From: Rudaeicoccus suwonensis
GTDB taxonomy: Bacteria; Actinomycetota; Actinomycetes; Actinomycetales; Dermatophilaceae
Length of the DNA stretch: 64,000 nt
NCBI RefSeq assembly: GCF_007829035.1
Contig: NZ_VIVQ01000001.1
Span: 372,001-436,000 of the forward strand
Reading direction: 5' to 3'
Translations under genes and position numbers: made by a program
In this document: positions 45,946-56,199 of the stretch, piece by piece
How positions within the stretch are numbered: the first letter of the stretch is position 1
How the letters are laid out: each line of letters starts with the position of its first letter
Notes under the pieces: model-generated
Told to the model about the DNA's origin: nothing
Databases searched by the model: none
Seen by the model: the letters and a program-made list of their open reading frames with translations, nothing else

Positions 45946-47031
45946 ATGCCGTCCACAGTCAAAGGTGTCATCGCCCGTGCGAAGGGCGAGCCGGTCGAGG
46001 TCGTCGACATCGTGGTGCCCGACCCGGGCCCCGGGGAGGCTGTCGTCGCGATCGAGGCGTGCGGGGTCTGCCACACCGACCTGCACTACCGCGAGGGCGG
46101 CATCAACGACGAATTCCCCTTCCTGCTCGGTCACGAAGCCGCCGGCACGGTCGAGGCGGTCGGCGACGGAGTGACCGACGTGGCGCCGGGCGACTTCGTG
46201 ATTCTGAACTGGCGGGCGGTGTGCGGCCAGTGCCGCGCGTGCAGCAAGGGCAAGCCGTGGTACTGCTTCAGCACCCACAACGCCCGGCAGAAGATGACAC
46301 TGACCGACGGCACCGAGCTCAGCCCGGCCCTCGGCATCGGTGCGTTCGCCGAAAAGACGCTTGTCGCGGCCGGTCAGTGCACCAAGGTCGACCGCGACGC
46401 ATCTGCCGTTGCAGCCGGATTGCTCGGCTGCGGTGTCATGGCGGGCTTCGGTGCGGCGGTCAACACAGGTGGTGTCACGCGCGGTGACAGCGTGGCGGTG
46501 ATCGGCTGCGGCGGCGTCGGTGACGCGGCCGTCGCGGGCGCCGCGATCGCCGGGGCGACGACGATCATCGCGGTCGATGTCGATGACCGGAAGCTGGCGA
46601 AGGCCAAGCATTTCGGAGCGACTCACACCGTCAACTCCCGCGACGAAGACGCCGTCGAACGCATCCGCGAGCTCACCGGCGGCAACGGCGCCGACGTCGT
46701 GATCGACGCCGTCGGGCGTCCTGAAACGTACGAACAGGCCTTCTTTGCAAGGGATCTCGCCGGAACGGTCGTCCTTGTCGGTGTGCCGACACCGGAGCTG
46801 AAGGTCGAGTTGCCGCTGATCGAGATCTTCGGCCGGGGCGGCGCGCTCAAGTCCAGCTGGTATGGCGACTGCCTGCCCTCGCGCGACTTCCCGATGCTCA
46901 TCGACCTCTACCGTCAGGGGCGCTTCGACCTCGACGCCTTTGTCAGTGAGCGCATCGCCCTCGACCAGGTCGAGGCGGCTTTCGACAAGATGCACGAGGG
47001 CACCGTGTTGCGCTCGGTGGTCGAGCTGTGA
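45946..47031 (+). CDS. S-(hydroxymethyl)mycothiol dehydrogenase (MscR-like)
   Basis: A 361-residue zinc alcohol dehydrogenase of the MscR/AdhE2 group, which oxidises the formaldehyde-mycothiol adduct with NAD. Catalytic zinc ligands lie in '[12 protein letters not shown]' and 'LGHEAAG'; the structural zinc cluster is '[15 protein letters not shown]', and the Rossmann motif is '[12 protein letters not shown]'. It overlaps by four bases with an MBL-fold gene, the standard partner. mshA in the same window shows the organism makes mycothiol. Confidence 0.9.
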   Translation: MPSTVKGVIARAKGEPVEVVDIVVPDPGPGEAVVAIEACGVCHTDLHYREGGINDEFPFLLGHEAAGTVEAVGDGVTDVAPGDFVILNWRAVCGQCRACSKGKPWYCFSTHNARQKMTLTDGTELSPALGIGAFAEKTLVAAGQCTKVDRDASAVAAGLLGCGVMAGFGAAVNTGGVTRGDSVAVIGCGGVGDAAVAGAAIAGATTIIAVDVDDRKLAKAKHFGATHTVNSRDEDAVERIRELTGGNGADVVIDAVGRPETYEQAFFARDLAGTVVLVGVPTPELKVELPLIEIFGRGGALKSSWYGDCLPSRDFPMLIDLYRQGRFDLDAFVSERIALDQVEAAFDKMHEGTVLRSVVEL

Positions 47032-47660
47032 GTGGGCTCCGCGTCGAAAAGGTCGTCACCTCAGGCACGTTCAGCATCGACGGTGGCACCTGGGAGGTCG
47101 AGAACAACGTCTGGATCGTCGGTGACGACAGCCAGTGCGATGTCATCGACGCGGCCCACGACGCGGAGGCGATCCTCGCTGCGGTGGGCGACCGCACGCT
47201 CACCCACGTGCTGTGCACGCACGGGCACGACGACCACATCGACGCGGTGGCCGACATACGTGCCGCTCGACCGGACGTGCAGGTGCTGATCAACGACGCG
47301 GACCGGATGCTGTGGGATCGAGTGGTCGGGACTCCGCCCGAGGGCGGCCTTGACGACGGCCAGGTCATCCCCGTCGCCGGGTCCGAGCTGCGGGTGCTGC
47401 ACACACCCGGGCATTCGCCGGGCGCGTGCTGCCTGCTGCTGGCCGACGAGGGCGTGGTCTTCAGCGGAGACACCCTGTTCCAGGGCGGTCCGGGCGCGAC
47501 CGGTCGGTCCTTCAGCGACTTCCCCACGATCGTCGACTCGATCCGGCAGAGGTTGCTGACGTTGCCGCCCGAGACCGTCGTCCACACCGGCCACGGCGAC
47601 GACACCACCATCGGGGCCGAGGCACCCCACGTGCAGGAGTGGCTCGACCGCGGCCACTGA
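47028..47660 (+). CDS. MBL-fold metallo-hydrolase, mycothiol-associated
   Basis: A 210-residue metallo-beta-lactamase-fold enzyme. The metal motif HxHxDH is '[10 protein letters not shown]', followed by '[12 protein letters not shown]', '[10 protein letters not shown]' and '[10 protein letters not shown]', as in glyoxalase II-type thioester hydrolases. Coupled to the mycothiol dehydrogenase (GTGA overlap at 47028), it probably hydrolyses the S-formyl or another acyl-mycothiol; the precise substrate is inferred. Confidence 0.87.
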   Translation: MSGLRVEKVVTSGTFSIDGGTWEVENNVWIVGDDSQCDVIDAAHDAEAILAAVGDRTLTHVLCTHGHDDHIDAVADIRAARPDVQVLINDADRMLWDRVVGTPPEGGLDDGQVIPVAGSELRVLHTPGHSPGACCLLLADEGVVFSGDTLFQGGPGATGRSFSDFPTIVDSIRQRLLTLPPETVVHTGHGDDTTIGAEAPHVQEWLDRGH

Positions 47661-47775
47661 TCGCGACCGTTGACTGCGGCACGCCGCTCGACCCGGGCGC
47701 GACCGCCGTCGTGTGGGGCGGCCGCCGCGATCGTCGGTGAACTCGGCCACCGCACAGGGCCGATAAACTTCACCG

Positions 47776-49215
47776 GTGACCTTGCAGATCCATGACACCG
47801 CCACCGGCACGCAGCGCCCGTTCGAGCCGCTGCACGAAGGTCGCGTCGGCATCTACATCTGCGGTCTCACCACCCAGGGAGCACCGCACATCGGACACGT
47901 CCGTTTCGCGGTGGCCTTCGACATACTGCGCCGCTGGCTGACGATCGGCCATGGGTATGACGTGACATTGATCCGCAATGTCACCGACGTCGACGACAAG
48001 ATTCTGGCCAAGTCGGCGGCGGCTGGTGCCGACTGGATCGCCTGGTCGTATGCCTTCGAGCGCGAGACCAACGACGCGCTCGACCTGCTGGGTGTGCAGC
48101 GCCCGACGTACGAGCCGCGCGCGACCGGTCACATCACCGACATGGTGCAACTGATCGAGATCCTCATCGACAAGGGCCACGCGTATGCCGCAACCGACGG
48201 CAGCGGCGATGTCTACTTCGACGTGCGCTCCTGGCCGACGTATGGGGAGCTCACCCGGCAGAGCGTCGACGACATGGAGTCCGCGACCGACGCCGACCCG
48301 CGCGGCAAGCGCGACCCGCGCGACTTCGCGCTCTGGAAGGGTCGCAAGGCCGACGAGCCCGCGTCGGCGAACTGGCCGACCCCATGGGGTGAAGGGCGCC
48401 CCGGCTGGCACCTCGAGTGCTCTGCCATGGCACGACGCTGGCTGGGGGACCGCTTCGACATACACGGCGGGGGCATCGATCTGCGGTTCCCGCATCACGA
48501 GAATGAGCAAGCCCAATCACGAGCTGCCGGAATGGGTTTCGCGCAGTATTGGATGCACAACGGCTGGGTCACCATGGGTGGCGAAAAGATGAGCAAGTCG
48601 CTCGGCAACACCCTCAACGTGCTCGAGCTGACGCGCACGGTGCGTCCGTTGGTGCTGCGCTACTACCTGGGTGCGGTCCACTACCGCTCGACGATCGAAT
48701 ACCACCCGGCCGCGCTGTCCGAGGCCGCTGCGGCGCTGGAGCGGATCGAGAGCTTCCTTGCGCGTGCACTGCCCGACGGCGTGCCGGCCGACGGTGGCAG
48801 CATCCCGGAGGCCTTCGCGGCGGCGATGGATGACGACATCAACGTCTCCGGTGCGCTCGCGGTCGTCTTCGACACGGTCCGGCAGGGCAACAGCGCGCTG
48901 GACGACGGTGATCCCGGCGCTGCGCAGCAGGCTGCTCGCAGCGTCGTCGCGATGACCGAGGTGCTTGGGGTGAACCCACTTGACCCACAATGGAATTCGG
49001 CGGTTGATTCGGCATCGGAGGATGCTTTGTCGGTGCTGGTGGACGCGCTCATCGAGCAACGCAGGGTTGCGCGTGCGGCGCGCGACTTCGCCACTGCCGA
49101 CCAGATCAGAGCCCAGCTGACCGCAGCGGGCATCACCGTCGAGGATTCCCTCGATGGTGCCCGCTGGTCGGTGACGGGCAGACCCGTCGCCGTTCAAGAC
49201 GACGAAAAGGCCTGA
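47776..49215 (+). CDS. cysS: cysteine--tRNA ligase
   Basis: A 479-residue class I synthetase. '[17 protein letters not shown]' provides the zinc Cys and HIGH motif, 'WHLECSAMA' and '[14 protein letters not shown]' the other zinc ligands, and '[10 protein letters not shown]' is the KMSKS loop. The C-terminal helical domain is complete, so this is CysS and not the shorter MshC ligase. GTG 47776. It is followed after one base by rlmB. Confidence 0.94.
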   Translation: MTLQIHDTATGTQRPFEPLHEGRVGIYICGLTTQGAPHIGHVRFAVAFDILRRWLTIGHGYDVTLIRNVTDVDDKILAKSAAAGADWIAWSYAFERETNDALDLLGVQRPTYEPRATGHITDMVQLIEILIDKGHAYAATDGSGDVYFDVRSWPTYGELTRQSVDDMESATDADPRGKRDPRDFALWKGRKADEPASANWPTPWGEGRPGWHLECSAMARRWLGDRFDIHGGGIDLRFPHHENEQAQSRAAGMGFAQYWMHNGWVTMGGEKMSKSLGNTLNVLELTRTVRPLVLRYYLGAVHYRSTIEYHPAALSEAAAALERIESFLARALPDGVPADGGSIPEAFAAAMDDDINVSGALAVVFDTVRQGNSALDDGDPGAAQQAARSVVAMTEVLGVNPLDPQWNSAVDSASEDALSVLVDALIEQRRVARAARDFATADQIRAQLTAAGITVEDSLDGARWSVTGRPVAVQDDEKA

Positions 49216-49216
49216 C

Positions 49217-50188
49217 ATGCCTGGTAATTCAAGCCGACGCGGAGCGATCCGCAAGGGTAATTCTCGCAAGGGAGCAACCGTCGGCAGCGGCGGTCAGCGC
49301 CGCCGCGGACTCGAGGGCAAGGGGCCTACACCCAAGGCTGCCGAACGCCCGAATCACAAGGCATTCAAGGCTGCTCGTCGCACGGAGGCCTCCGCTTCGG
49401 GGCGTCAGCGACCGGCCGGCGGCACGTCCGGCGGGCGGTCGGCCAAGGCGTCGACCGAGGTCATCGCCGGTCGCAACTCGGTCGTCGAGGCACTGCGCGC
49501 CGGGATTCCCGCCACCGCGCTGTATGTCGCGGGTCGCATCGACTCCGACGATCGCGTGAAGGAAGCCCTCAAGATCGCTGCTGACCGGGTGATTCCGATC
49601 ATGGAGGCACAGCGCCCCGAGCTGGACAGGCTGACCGACGGCGCGACCCATCAGGGTCTGGCGCTGCAGGTGCCACCGTACGACTATGCACATCCGGACG
49701 ACCTGATGAATCCCGAGGCCCCGGGCGCTCCGCTGGTGGTGGCACTCGACGGGATCACCGACCCTCGCAACCTCGGCGCGATCGTGCGATCGGTCGCGGC
49801 CTTCGGCGGACACGGGGTGATCGTGCCCGAGCGACGCTCGGCGGGCATGACCGCGGCCGCCTGGAAGACCTCGGCCGGTGCGGCAGCCCGGGTGCCGGTG
49901 GCGCTCGCGGGCAATCTGACCCGCACGCTGGTCGACTTCCGCAAGGCGGGTTTCTTCGTGATCGGTCTCGACATGGATGGTGACGTCGAGCTGCCGGGCC
50001 TCGAACTCGCTGACCAGCCGCTGGTGATCGTGGTCGGCTCGGAGGGCAAGGGCCTGTCACGGCTGGTCGGCGAGACGTGCGACCAGATCGTGTCGGTGCC
50101 GATGAGCTCGACGGTGGAGTCGCTGAACGCCGGCATCGCGGCATCCGTGACGCTCTACGAAGTCGCCCGACAGCGCTCCGGCCGCTGA
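49217..50188 (+). CDS. rlmB: 23S rRNA (guanosine-2'-O-)methyltransferase RlmB
   Basis: A 323-residue SpoU/TrmH methyltransferase. A basic, Gly/Arg/Lys-rich N-terminal extension (1-80) precedes the substrate-binding domain ('[12 protein letters not shown]') and the knotted SPOUT domain with motif 1 '[12 protein letters not shown]', motif 2 '[10 protein letters not shown]' and motif 3 '[14 protein letters not shown]'. It methylates a guanosine of 23S rRNA. The cysS-rlmB order is conserved in actinobacteria. Confidence 0.93.
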   Translation: MPGNSSRRGAIRKGNSRKGATVGSGGQRRRGLEGKGPTPKAAERPNHKAFKAARRTEASASGRQRPAGGTSGGRSAKASTEVIAGRNSVVEALRAGIPATALYVAGRIDSDDRVKEALKIAADRVIPIMEAQRPELDRLTDGATHQGLALQVPPYDYAHPDDLMNPEAPGAPLVVALDGITDPRNLGAIVRSVAAFGGHGVIVPERRSAGMTAAAWKTSAGAAARVPVALAGNLTRTLVDFRKAGFFVIGLDMDGDVELPGLELADQPLVIVVGSEGKGLSRLVGETCDQIVSVPMSSTVESLNAGIAASVTLYEVARQRSGR

Positions 50189-50212
50189 ATCTGGTTTATC
50201 CGCAACCACATA

Positions 50213-50258
50213 CGAGAGGGCTGTGTGCCGACCATCTGGCCGGCATACAGCCCTCTCG
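50213..50258 (+). terminator. terminator after rlmB, facing the RDD gene
   Basis: An 18-bp stem with one G-T wobble (50213-50230 with 50241-50258), 10-nt loop, followed by CTTGTT. It lies 24 bp after the rlmB stop and 28 bp from the stop of the convergent RDD gene, so it may serve both. Confidence 0.85.
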
Positions 50259-50286
50259 CTTGTTCAGTTGTGGTGATGAGTTGTGG

Positions 50287-51057
50287 TCACTGGTTGTCGA
50301 TGACGATCGTGCCCATGATCTTGTCGGCGAAGGTCTGGCGCTTGCTGTCCCACAGCGGCCACAGGTAACCGATGAGACACAGGATGCTGTCGACGATGTG
50401 CGCGATCTGGCGAACGAAGTTCATCCCGATGGACTGCGGCTGCCCGGTCTGCTCACTGACCACGCGGATGTGCATCGTCGACTTGCCAACACTCTGGCCG
50501 GTCTTGCCCTGCCTGATGATGATGTTCCAGATCGCGACGGCTGCAATGTAAAGAAGACCGATCAGGATGAGGATGACGCCGCCGGAATTGAAGGTGCCAG
50601 TGGTCATCGTGTTGCCGTAGGCATCCGTGGTGGTGTGCATTCCGCTCTCACCGACGGCGAAACCGATGGCGTACACGATCCAGCCGGGGATGAACAGCAA
50701 GCCGTCGACGATAGAGGCGAGAACCCGCTTACCCCACGAGGCATAGGACCCGCCTTGCCCGCCGTACTGCTGACCCACCTGCGGATAGCCGCTCTGCTGG
50801 CCACCCTGCTGCGGGTATGACGGCTGCTGGCCGTAGCCCTGGCCACCCTGTTGCGGGTACGACGGCTGTTGGCCGTAGCCCTGGCCACCCTGTTGCGGGT
50901 ACGACGGCTGTTGGCCGTAGCCCTGGCCACCCTGCTGTGGGTAACCGCCGCCCTGCTGACCATAACCCTGGCCACCCTGCTGTCCGTAGCCTTGCCCGTC
51001 CTGGCCTGGGTAACCCGAGGGGTTACCGTTGCCGGACTGGTCTCCGTAGTTCGACAT
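50287..51057 (-). CDS. RDD-family membrane protein with Gln/Gly/Tyr/Pro repeat N-terminus
   Basis: A 256-residue protein. Residues 1-105 are low complexity, with three copies of '[13 protein letters not shown]' at about 45-83 (39-bp DNA repeats 50790-50930). The RDD domain follows ('[20 protein letters not shown]') with three to four membrane helices; the second conserved stretch is '[17 protein letters not shown]', and the C-terminus is '[14 protein letters not shown]'. RDD proteins include ion antiporters, but most have no known function. The tail is intrinsically disordered and prion-like in composition. ATG 51057. Confidence 0.85.
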   Translation of the reverse strand: MSNYGDQSGNGNPSGYPGQDGQGYGQQGGQGYGQQGGGYPQQGGQGYGQQPSYPQQGGQGYGQQPSYPQQGGQGYGQQPSYPQQGGQQSGYPQVGQQYGGQGGSYASWGKRVLASIVDGLLFIPGWIVYAIGFAVGESGMHTTTDAYGNTMTTGTFNSGGVILILIGLLYIAAVAIWNIIIRQGKTGQSVGKSTMHIRVVSEQTGQPQSIGMNFVRQIAHIVDSILCLIGYLWPLWDSKRQTFADKIMGTIVIDNQ

Positions 51058-51278
51058 TGTGTGTCCAATCCCCTTTGTCAGGCCACTGTGGTGTGGTCGC
51101 TGCTGGAACAGTAGTAGAGCGGTGCTGTCGAAGCTATGCCCTCAACTGCTGCGCATTGTCCAGGCTGTGACGGAATCGCAGCCGCTCCGGTTCCCACTCA
51201 CGTGGCCGCGGCAGGAGTCGCGGTCCGAGGCGGACTGAGCACGGCCGGCGGCCATGCTGCGATCGTGATCGACAGGGG

Positions 51279-52520
51279 TCAGCGGTGGGCTCGCACCGGT
51301 ATGGCGTCGGTGTCGACGCCGACGACCGCGCTGTCGTCGGGCTTGCCGGGCAACACAGTGGCAACGTAGTCACGCATGGCGTCCTCGATGCTGAAGTCGC
51401 GGTGCGCCTTCTCCGACATGTACCACCGGTGCTCGAGCACCTCGTGGAACAACTCCGCCGGCTCCATCTTGCGACGCATCTCCGGCGGCGCACTGCGTGT
51501 GATCGGCTCGTAGATCTGCATCAGCCAGTCGTGTGCGACGAGCTCCTCGTCGTCGTTCTGCCGGTCGTTGGCCGCTCGATAGGAGTCGAGGTCGTTGAGC
51601 AGACGACGCGCCTGATTGTCTTCGACATCCAGTCCGGTCAGCCGCAGCAGACGCCGCGAATGATGGCCAGCATCAACGACTTTCGGCTGGATCTGGATCG
51701 TCGTGCCGTCGAAGTCGGTGGTGATGTCGAGCTCGCCGACATCGAAGCCGAGAGAGTTGAGCACTCGGATGCGCTCGTCGACGCGCCACCGCTCGTCGGC
51801 ATCGAAGCGTTCGACCGCGGTCAACTCCTGCCACAGCACGCGGTAGCGATCCATGATCCGCTCCGCCACGGCGACTGCGTCGACCTCGTCATTGAGCAGT
51901 CCGCCGGCCTGCAGGTCCATGAGCTCGCCGGCGATGTTGACCAGCGCGATCTCGAGGTCGTGCTCGCGCTGCCCGTCGGACAAGGTGTTGTGCAACTCAC
52001 CGGTCTCGGCGTCCACCAGGTATGCCGCGAATTCGCCTGCGCTTCGCTTGAACAAGGTGTTGGACAGTGACACATCGCCCCAGAAGAACCCGGTCAGGTG
52101 CAGGCGGACCAGCAGGACAGCGAGCGCGTCGATGAGGCGCTGCGCTGTGTCCGGCCGCAGCGTCTGGCTCAGCATCGCGCGATAGGGCAACGAGAACTGC
52201 AGGTGCCGGGTCAGCAGGCAGCCGTCGAGCGGTTCGCCGTCGCGGGTCAACCGGCCGGCGATGACACCGATCGGCTCGACGGCGGGCTGATCGAGGCGCC
52301 GCAGGTTGCGCAGCATGTTGTACTCACGCCGCGCGATGTCGTCCTTGATCTCTTTGACGGCGACGACGCGCCCCTCGACTCGCACGAACCGCACGACGTG
52401 GCGCGAGATGCCTCGTGGCAGGGCCGCGAGAATGTCCTCGGGCCATTCCTCGAGTGGCAGTCGCCACGGCAGGTCGAGCAGAGCGGGCCAGGGGCGCGCC
52501 GCCAGAATGTCGAGTGCCAC
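51279..52520 (-). CDS. DUF4032 protein with lipopolysaccharide-kinase-like domain
   Basis: A 413-residue protein. Residues about 45-200 resemble a protein-kinase-like fold: Lys in 'VVAVKEIKDD', catalytic-loop-like 'FFWGDVSLSNTLF' (Asp and Asn kept), and 'YLVDAETGEL' in the DFG position. The C-terminal half is the DUF4032 region ('ELFHEVLEHRWYMSEK'). The function is not known, and whether it phosphorylates anything is uncertain because the DFG Gly is replaced. GTG 52520 lies 21 bp after the stop of the ABC ATPase gene on the same strand, so the two are probably cotranscribed. Confidence 0.8.
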   Translation of the reverse strand: MALDILAARPWPALLDLPWRLPLEEWPEDILAALPRGISRHVVRFVRVEGRVVAVKEIKDDIARREYNMLRNLRRLDQPAVEPIGVIAGRLTRDGEPLDGCLLTRHLQFSLPYRAMLSQTLRPDTAQRLIDALAVLLVRLHLTGFFWGDVSLSNTLFKRSAGEFAAYLVDAETGELHNTLSDGQREHDLEIALVNIAGELMDLQAGGLLNDEVDAVAVAERIMDRYRVLWQELTAVERFDADERWRVDERIRVLNSLGFDVGELDITTDFDGTTIQIQPKVVDAGHHSRRLLRLTGLDVEDNQARRLLNDLDSYRAANDRQNDDEELVAHDWLMQIYEPITRSAPPEMRRKMEPAELFHEVLEHRWYMSEKAHRDFSIEDAMRDYVATVLPGKPDDSAVVGVDTDAIPVRAHR

Positions 52521-52541
52521 CCGTCAATGGTGGCACGGACC

Positions 52542-53627
52542 TCACTCCTCGATGCGTTCCCCGCTGGCCACGTCGAACAGGTGCAGGTGGGCGGCATCGC
52601 CCTTGGGTGCGAAGTGCACGGTCGTGCCCTTCTCGGGCACGTTTCGGCCGTCGACGCGGGTCACGATCTGCTGGTCCTTTTCCTCGCCGACCGAGGTGCG
52701 GCCATAGACATAGGCGTCGGCGCCGAGTTCTTCGACGACGTCGACCTCCACCGGGATGCCGCCCTCTGTCGTCGGGACCAGATCCTCCGGTCGGATGCCG
52801 ACAGTGATCTTCTGGCCGACCTGTGCGGCGGCGCCACGCTGGATCGGGTGCACCAGGGTGCCCAGCTTGATACCGCCGTCGACGACCGGCACCTGCATGA
52901 GGTTCATCGCGGGCGAGCCGATGAAGCCCGCCACGAAGACATTGTTGGGGTGGTCGTACATCCGTCGCGGGGTGTCACACTGCTGAAGGATGCCGTCTTT
53001 GAGCACCGCAACCCGGTCACCCATTGTCATTGCCTCGACCTGGTCGTGGGTGACGTAGACCGTCGTGACGCCGAGTCGCCGCTGCAGAGAAGCGATCTGG
53101 GTGCGCGTCTGCACGCGCAGTTTTGCGTCGAGATTCGACAGCGGCTCGTCCATCAGGAAGACCTGGGGTGAGCGCACGATCGCCCGGCCCATCGCGACGC
53201 GCTGCCGCTGACCACCGGACAGCGCCTTCGGCTTGCGGTCCAGGTAGGGCTCGAGGTCGAGGATCTTGGCGGCTTCGAGAACGCGAGAACGGATTTCGTC
53301 TTTGGCGACACCGGCGATCTTGAGTGCGAAGCCCATGTTGTCGGCGACGCTCATGTGGGGGTACAGCGCGTAGTTCTGGAAGACCATGGCCACATCGCGG
53401 TCCTTGGGGGACAGGTTGGTGACGTCGCGGTCACCGATCAGGATCCGGCCCTCGTTGACCTCCTCGAGGCCGGCCAGCATGCGCAACGCGGTGGATTTGC
53501 CCGATCCGGACGGCCCGACCAGCACGAGGAACTCGCCGTCCTCGATCGCGATATCGAGCTTGTCGACCGAAGCGGTGTCGGCCCCGGGGTAGACACGGGT
53601 TGCCTGGTCATAGGTGACAGTAGCCAC
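52542..53627 (-). CDS. ABC transporter ATP-binding protein, UgpC/MsmK type
   Basis: A 361-residue sugar-import ATPase. Walker A is 'GPSGSGKST', the Q-loop 'VFQNYALYPHM', the signature 'LSGGQRQRVAMGRAI', Walker B 'VFLMDEPLSNLD' and the H-loop 'YVTHDQVEAM'. The C-terminal TOBE/MalK-type regulatory domain is present ('GIRPEDLVP'). No permease or binding-protein gene lies nearby, which fits the multitask ATPases shared by several carbohydrate transporters. GTG 53627 has AGGAG at six bases. Confidence 0.92.
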   Translation of the reverse strand: MATVTYDQATRVYPGADTASVDKLDIAIEDGEFLVLVGPSGSGKSTALRMLAGLEEVNEGRILIGDRDVTNLSPKDRDVAMVFQNYALYPHMSVADNMGFALKIAGVAKDEIRSRVLEAAKILDLEPYLDRKPKALSGGQRQRVAMGRAIVRSPQVFLMDEPLSNLDAKLRVQTRTQIASLQRRLGVTTVYVTHDQVEAMTMGDRVAVLKDGILQQCDTPRRMYDHPNNVFVAGFIGSPAMNLMQVPVVDGGIKLGTLVHPIQRGAAAQVGQKITVGIRPEDLVPTTEGGIPVEVDVVEELGADAYVYGRTSVGEEKDQQIVTRVDGRNVPEKGTTVHFAPKGDAAHLHLFDVASGERIEE

Positions 53628-53743
53628 GTCAATCTCCTTCACCGGCAGGAACGTGCCGGACGATCCGTTGTGAATGGATGACTGGATGTGATCCCAGCCA
53701 CATACATTCTGCCGTATGACGGGCGGAGGTGGTGCCGATGGTC

Positions 53744-54505
53744 TCAGAAGCGTCGGCGCCTGATCGCGTCGAAGACCGCCACCACGTCGTCCGGTCCGTC
53801 GATCCGGTATGCCGCAAGGGTGTCGCCCGGGCCGACCTTGATCGTGAGGTGCCCGGCGTCGGCCGGCAGCACGGCGAAGGCCTTCTCGTCGGTGACGTCG
53901 TCGCCGAGATAGCACGTAGCTGTCGTCGCATGTAGCTGCGAAAGTGCTTGCAGGGCAGCGCCTTTGGTGACATCGAGCACTGATGCCTCGACTACTTGCT
54001 TGCCGGCCATCAGATGCACATCGGGAATGTCAACGGCCAAGGCGGCACGGCTCGCGGCCGTCGCCACGTGTTCGGGCACGCCGCGGGTGTGCAGCACCAC
54101 CCCTGCGGGTTTGTGCTCCAGCCGGGTGCCCGGATGCCGGTCGACGACCTGCTCGAAGGCTGTGATCGCCCGGCTCAGGCGCTCGCGCGCCGCCTCGTCC
54201 ACCTCCACGTCGATCGGCAGAGCGAGCTCTGGTTCGGCCCCGTGCGAGCCGATCAACGTGATCGCCTCCTGGGGCGCGACCCCACTCAGCTGCCGCAAGG
54301 TCGCCAGGTCACGTCCGGAGACAATCGTGACGAACACACCTGGCAATGCTGCGATGTCGCGCAACACTTCGATCGACCCGGGCACCGGGCGCGATGTCGA
54401 CGGGTCATGCACGAGCGGTGCCAGCACGCCGTCGAAATCGGTGGCCACCAGAATCGAGGGCCGAGCGGCATACGTCCCGATCGCCCGATCAAGGTCCGGT
54501 GTCAC
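53744..54505 (-). CDS. otsB: trehalose-6-phosphate phosphatase
   Basis: A 253-residue HAD phosphatase. Motif I is 'VATDFDGVLAPL' (nucleophile Asp), motif II is 'IVSGRDLATL', then 'LIGSHGAEPEL' is typical of OtsB, and the C-terminal acidic motif is 'CYLGDDVTDEKAF'. It releases trehalose from trehalose-6-phosphate. GTG 54505 overlaps the otsA stop by four bases. The genes together make trehalose. Confidence 0.93.
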   Translation of the reverse strand: MTPDLDRAIGTYAARPSILVATDFDGVLAPLVHDPSTSRPVPGSIEVLRDIAALPGVFVTIVSGRDLATLRQLSGVAPQEAITLIGSHGAEPELALPIDVEVDEAARERLSRAITAFEQVVDRHPGTRLEHKPAGVVLHTRGVPEHVATAASRAALAVDIPDVHLMAGKQVVEASVLDVTKGAALQALSQLHATTATCYLGDDVTDEKAFAVLPADAGHLTIKVGPGDTLAAYRIDGPDDVVAVFDAIRRRRF

Positions 54506-55914
54506 TGCGCGGGCCGTTCGGGGGCTGCAGCCAGCGCGGCGAGGAAGAGTTCGGCCCACCGCTGCACGTCGTTGGTCATCACCTGCCGGCGCATCGTGCG
54601 CATCCGTCGCTCGCGATCGGCGATGGGGGACTCGATGGCCCGGATGATCGTGTCCTTCAGCCGTGCGATGTCGTGGGGATTGCACAGGTGAGCCTGCTCG
54701 AGTTCGAGCGCAGCGCCGGTGAATTCGCTGAGTACCATCGCGCCGTCGTCGCCGTGGCAGGCGACGTACTCCTTGGCCACGAGATTCATTCCGTCGCGCA
54801 GCGGCGTCACCAGCATCACGTCGGCCGCCACGAACATCGCGGCCATCTCCTCGCGGGGGAACGACCGGTGCAGATAGGTCACTGCCGTCGCGCCGATGGG
54901 GGAGTAGTCACCGTTGATCTGACCGACGGTGCGCTCGACCTCACCCCGGATCTGTTGGTATGCCGCAAGCCGCTCGCGGCTCGGTGTCGCGACCTGGATC
55001 AGTTTCACCGTGCGTGGGTCGAGGGCGCCTTCGGCATACAGCTCGCCCATCGCCTTGAGGCGGTGCCGGATGCCCTTGGTGTAGTCGAGCCGGTCGACGC
55101 CGAGCAGGAGGTGCTCCGGGTCACCGAGCTGGCGGCGGATCTCGGCGGCTCGTTCCTGCACCTGCGGGGTTGTGGCGAGTTCGGCCAATGCGCTCGTGTC
55201 GATCGAGATCGGCACCGCTGCGGCACGTGCGATGCGACCGTCCGGCAGGCGCACCTCGTCGCCTTCCACCGAGACGTCGAGCAACTGGCGGCAGGCGCGC
55301 AGGAAGTTGTCGGCGTCGGGCTTGCGCTGAAAGCCCAGGAAGTCTGCACCCAGCAGCCCGAGCAGCAGATCTTCCCGACGCGGCAGCTGCATAAACAACT
55401 CGACCGGCGGGAACGGGATGTGGTTGAACCAGCCGATGCGCACATCCGGTCGCAGCTCGCGCAGCATCGCGGGCATCTCCTGCAACTGGTAGTCCTGCAC
55501 CCAGACGGTGCCGCCGGTTGCGGTGATCGTGGCCGCCGCTTCGGCGAATCTGCGGTTGACGGTCTCGTATGCCGCTCGCCAGCGCCGTTTGAAGGTCGCC
55601 GGCACGATGACGTCGTGGTAGAGCGGCCACAGCGAGCCGTTGCTGAAGCCCTCGTAGTAGTCGCCGACCTCCCGCTCGGTGAGCGGGACAGGATGTAAGT
55701 ACATGTCGTCCTGGTGGAACGGCTCCGGCGCGTCGCCCGGGTTGCCGGACCAGCCGATCCAGGCGCCCTCCCGGCCGCGCATCACCGACTCCATCGCGGT
55801 GACCAGGCCGCCGGGGCTGCGCCGCCAGGTGACGCTGCCGTCGTCGTGTGTCTCACGGTCGACCGGCAGCCGGTTGGCGGCGATGACCAGATCGAAGGTG
55901 CGGTCCTCTGACAC
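54502..55914 (-). CDS. otsA: trehalose-6-phosphate synthase
   Basis: A 470-residue GT20 enzyme joining glucose from a nucleotide sugar to glucose-6-phosphate. 'VIAANRLPV', 'SPGGLVTAM', 'VWVQDYQLQEMPAMLRE', 'FNHIPFPP', 'LLGVDRLDYTKGIRHRLKAM' (in parts) and 'VTPLRDGMNLVAKEYVA' mark the acceptor and donor sites. GTG 55914 has AGGGAG upstream. Divergent from the kinase gene at 56200; the 285-bp spacer holds no recognisable gene. Confidence 0.95.
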   Translation of the reverse strand: MSEDRTFDLVIAANRLPVDRETHDDGSVTWRRSPGGLVTAMESVMRGREGAWIGWSGNPGDAPEPFHQDDMYLHPVPLTEREVGDYYEGFSNGSLWPLYHDVIVPATFKRRWRAAYETVNRRFAEAAATITATGGTVWVQDYQLQEMPAMLRELRPDVRIGWFNHIPFPPVELFMQLPRREDLLLGLLGADFLGFQRKPDADNFLRACRQLLDVSVEGDEVRLPDGRIARAAAVPISIDTSALAELATTPQVQERAAEIRRQLGDPEHLLLGVDRLDYTKGIRHRLKAMGELYAEGALDPRTVKLIQVATPSRERLAAYQQIRGEVERTVGQINGDYSPIGATAVTYLHRSFPREEMAAMFVAADVMLVTPLRDGMNLVAKEYVACHGDDGAMVLSEFTGAALELEQAHLCNPHDIARLKDTIIRAIESPIADRERRMRTMRRQVMTNDVQRWAELFLAALAAAPERPAQ

Positions 55915-56199
55915 CGATGCACTCCCTTGTCGCGGCTGACCCCTGCCTGGTGCGGCGGGTGCGACGCTGCCGAACGGCTGCTTCGCCGCCTAGCCGGCAA
56001 TGTCGCGCACGCGCGCGCCAACCAGACTTCTGACGCGCTGCACAAACACCACACTAGGTGCCGGCTCGGCGGGATGGTCCCCGCCCCGGTGGCCGGGGCC
56101 GGCGCTCGGCGTGCAATGGGGACCGCAGTGGCGCAGGAAGTTCCCGTCGCCCGAGCGTCATTGCACGGTGCCGTCAGGGACGTGTCTTACCGTGGGTGC

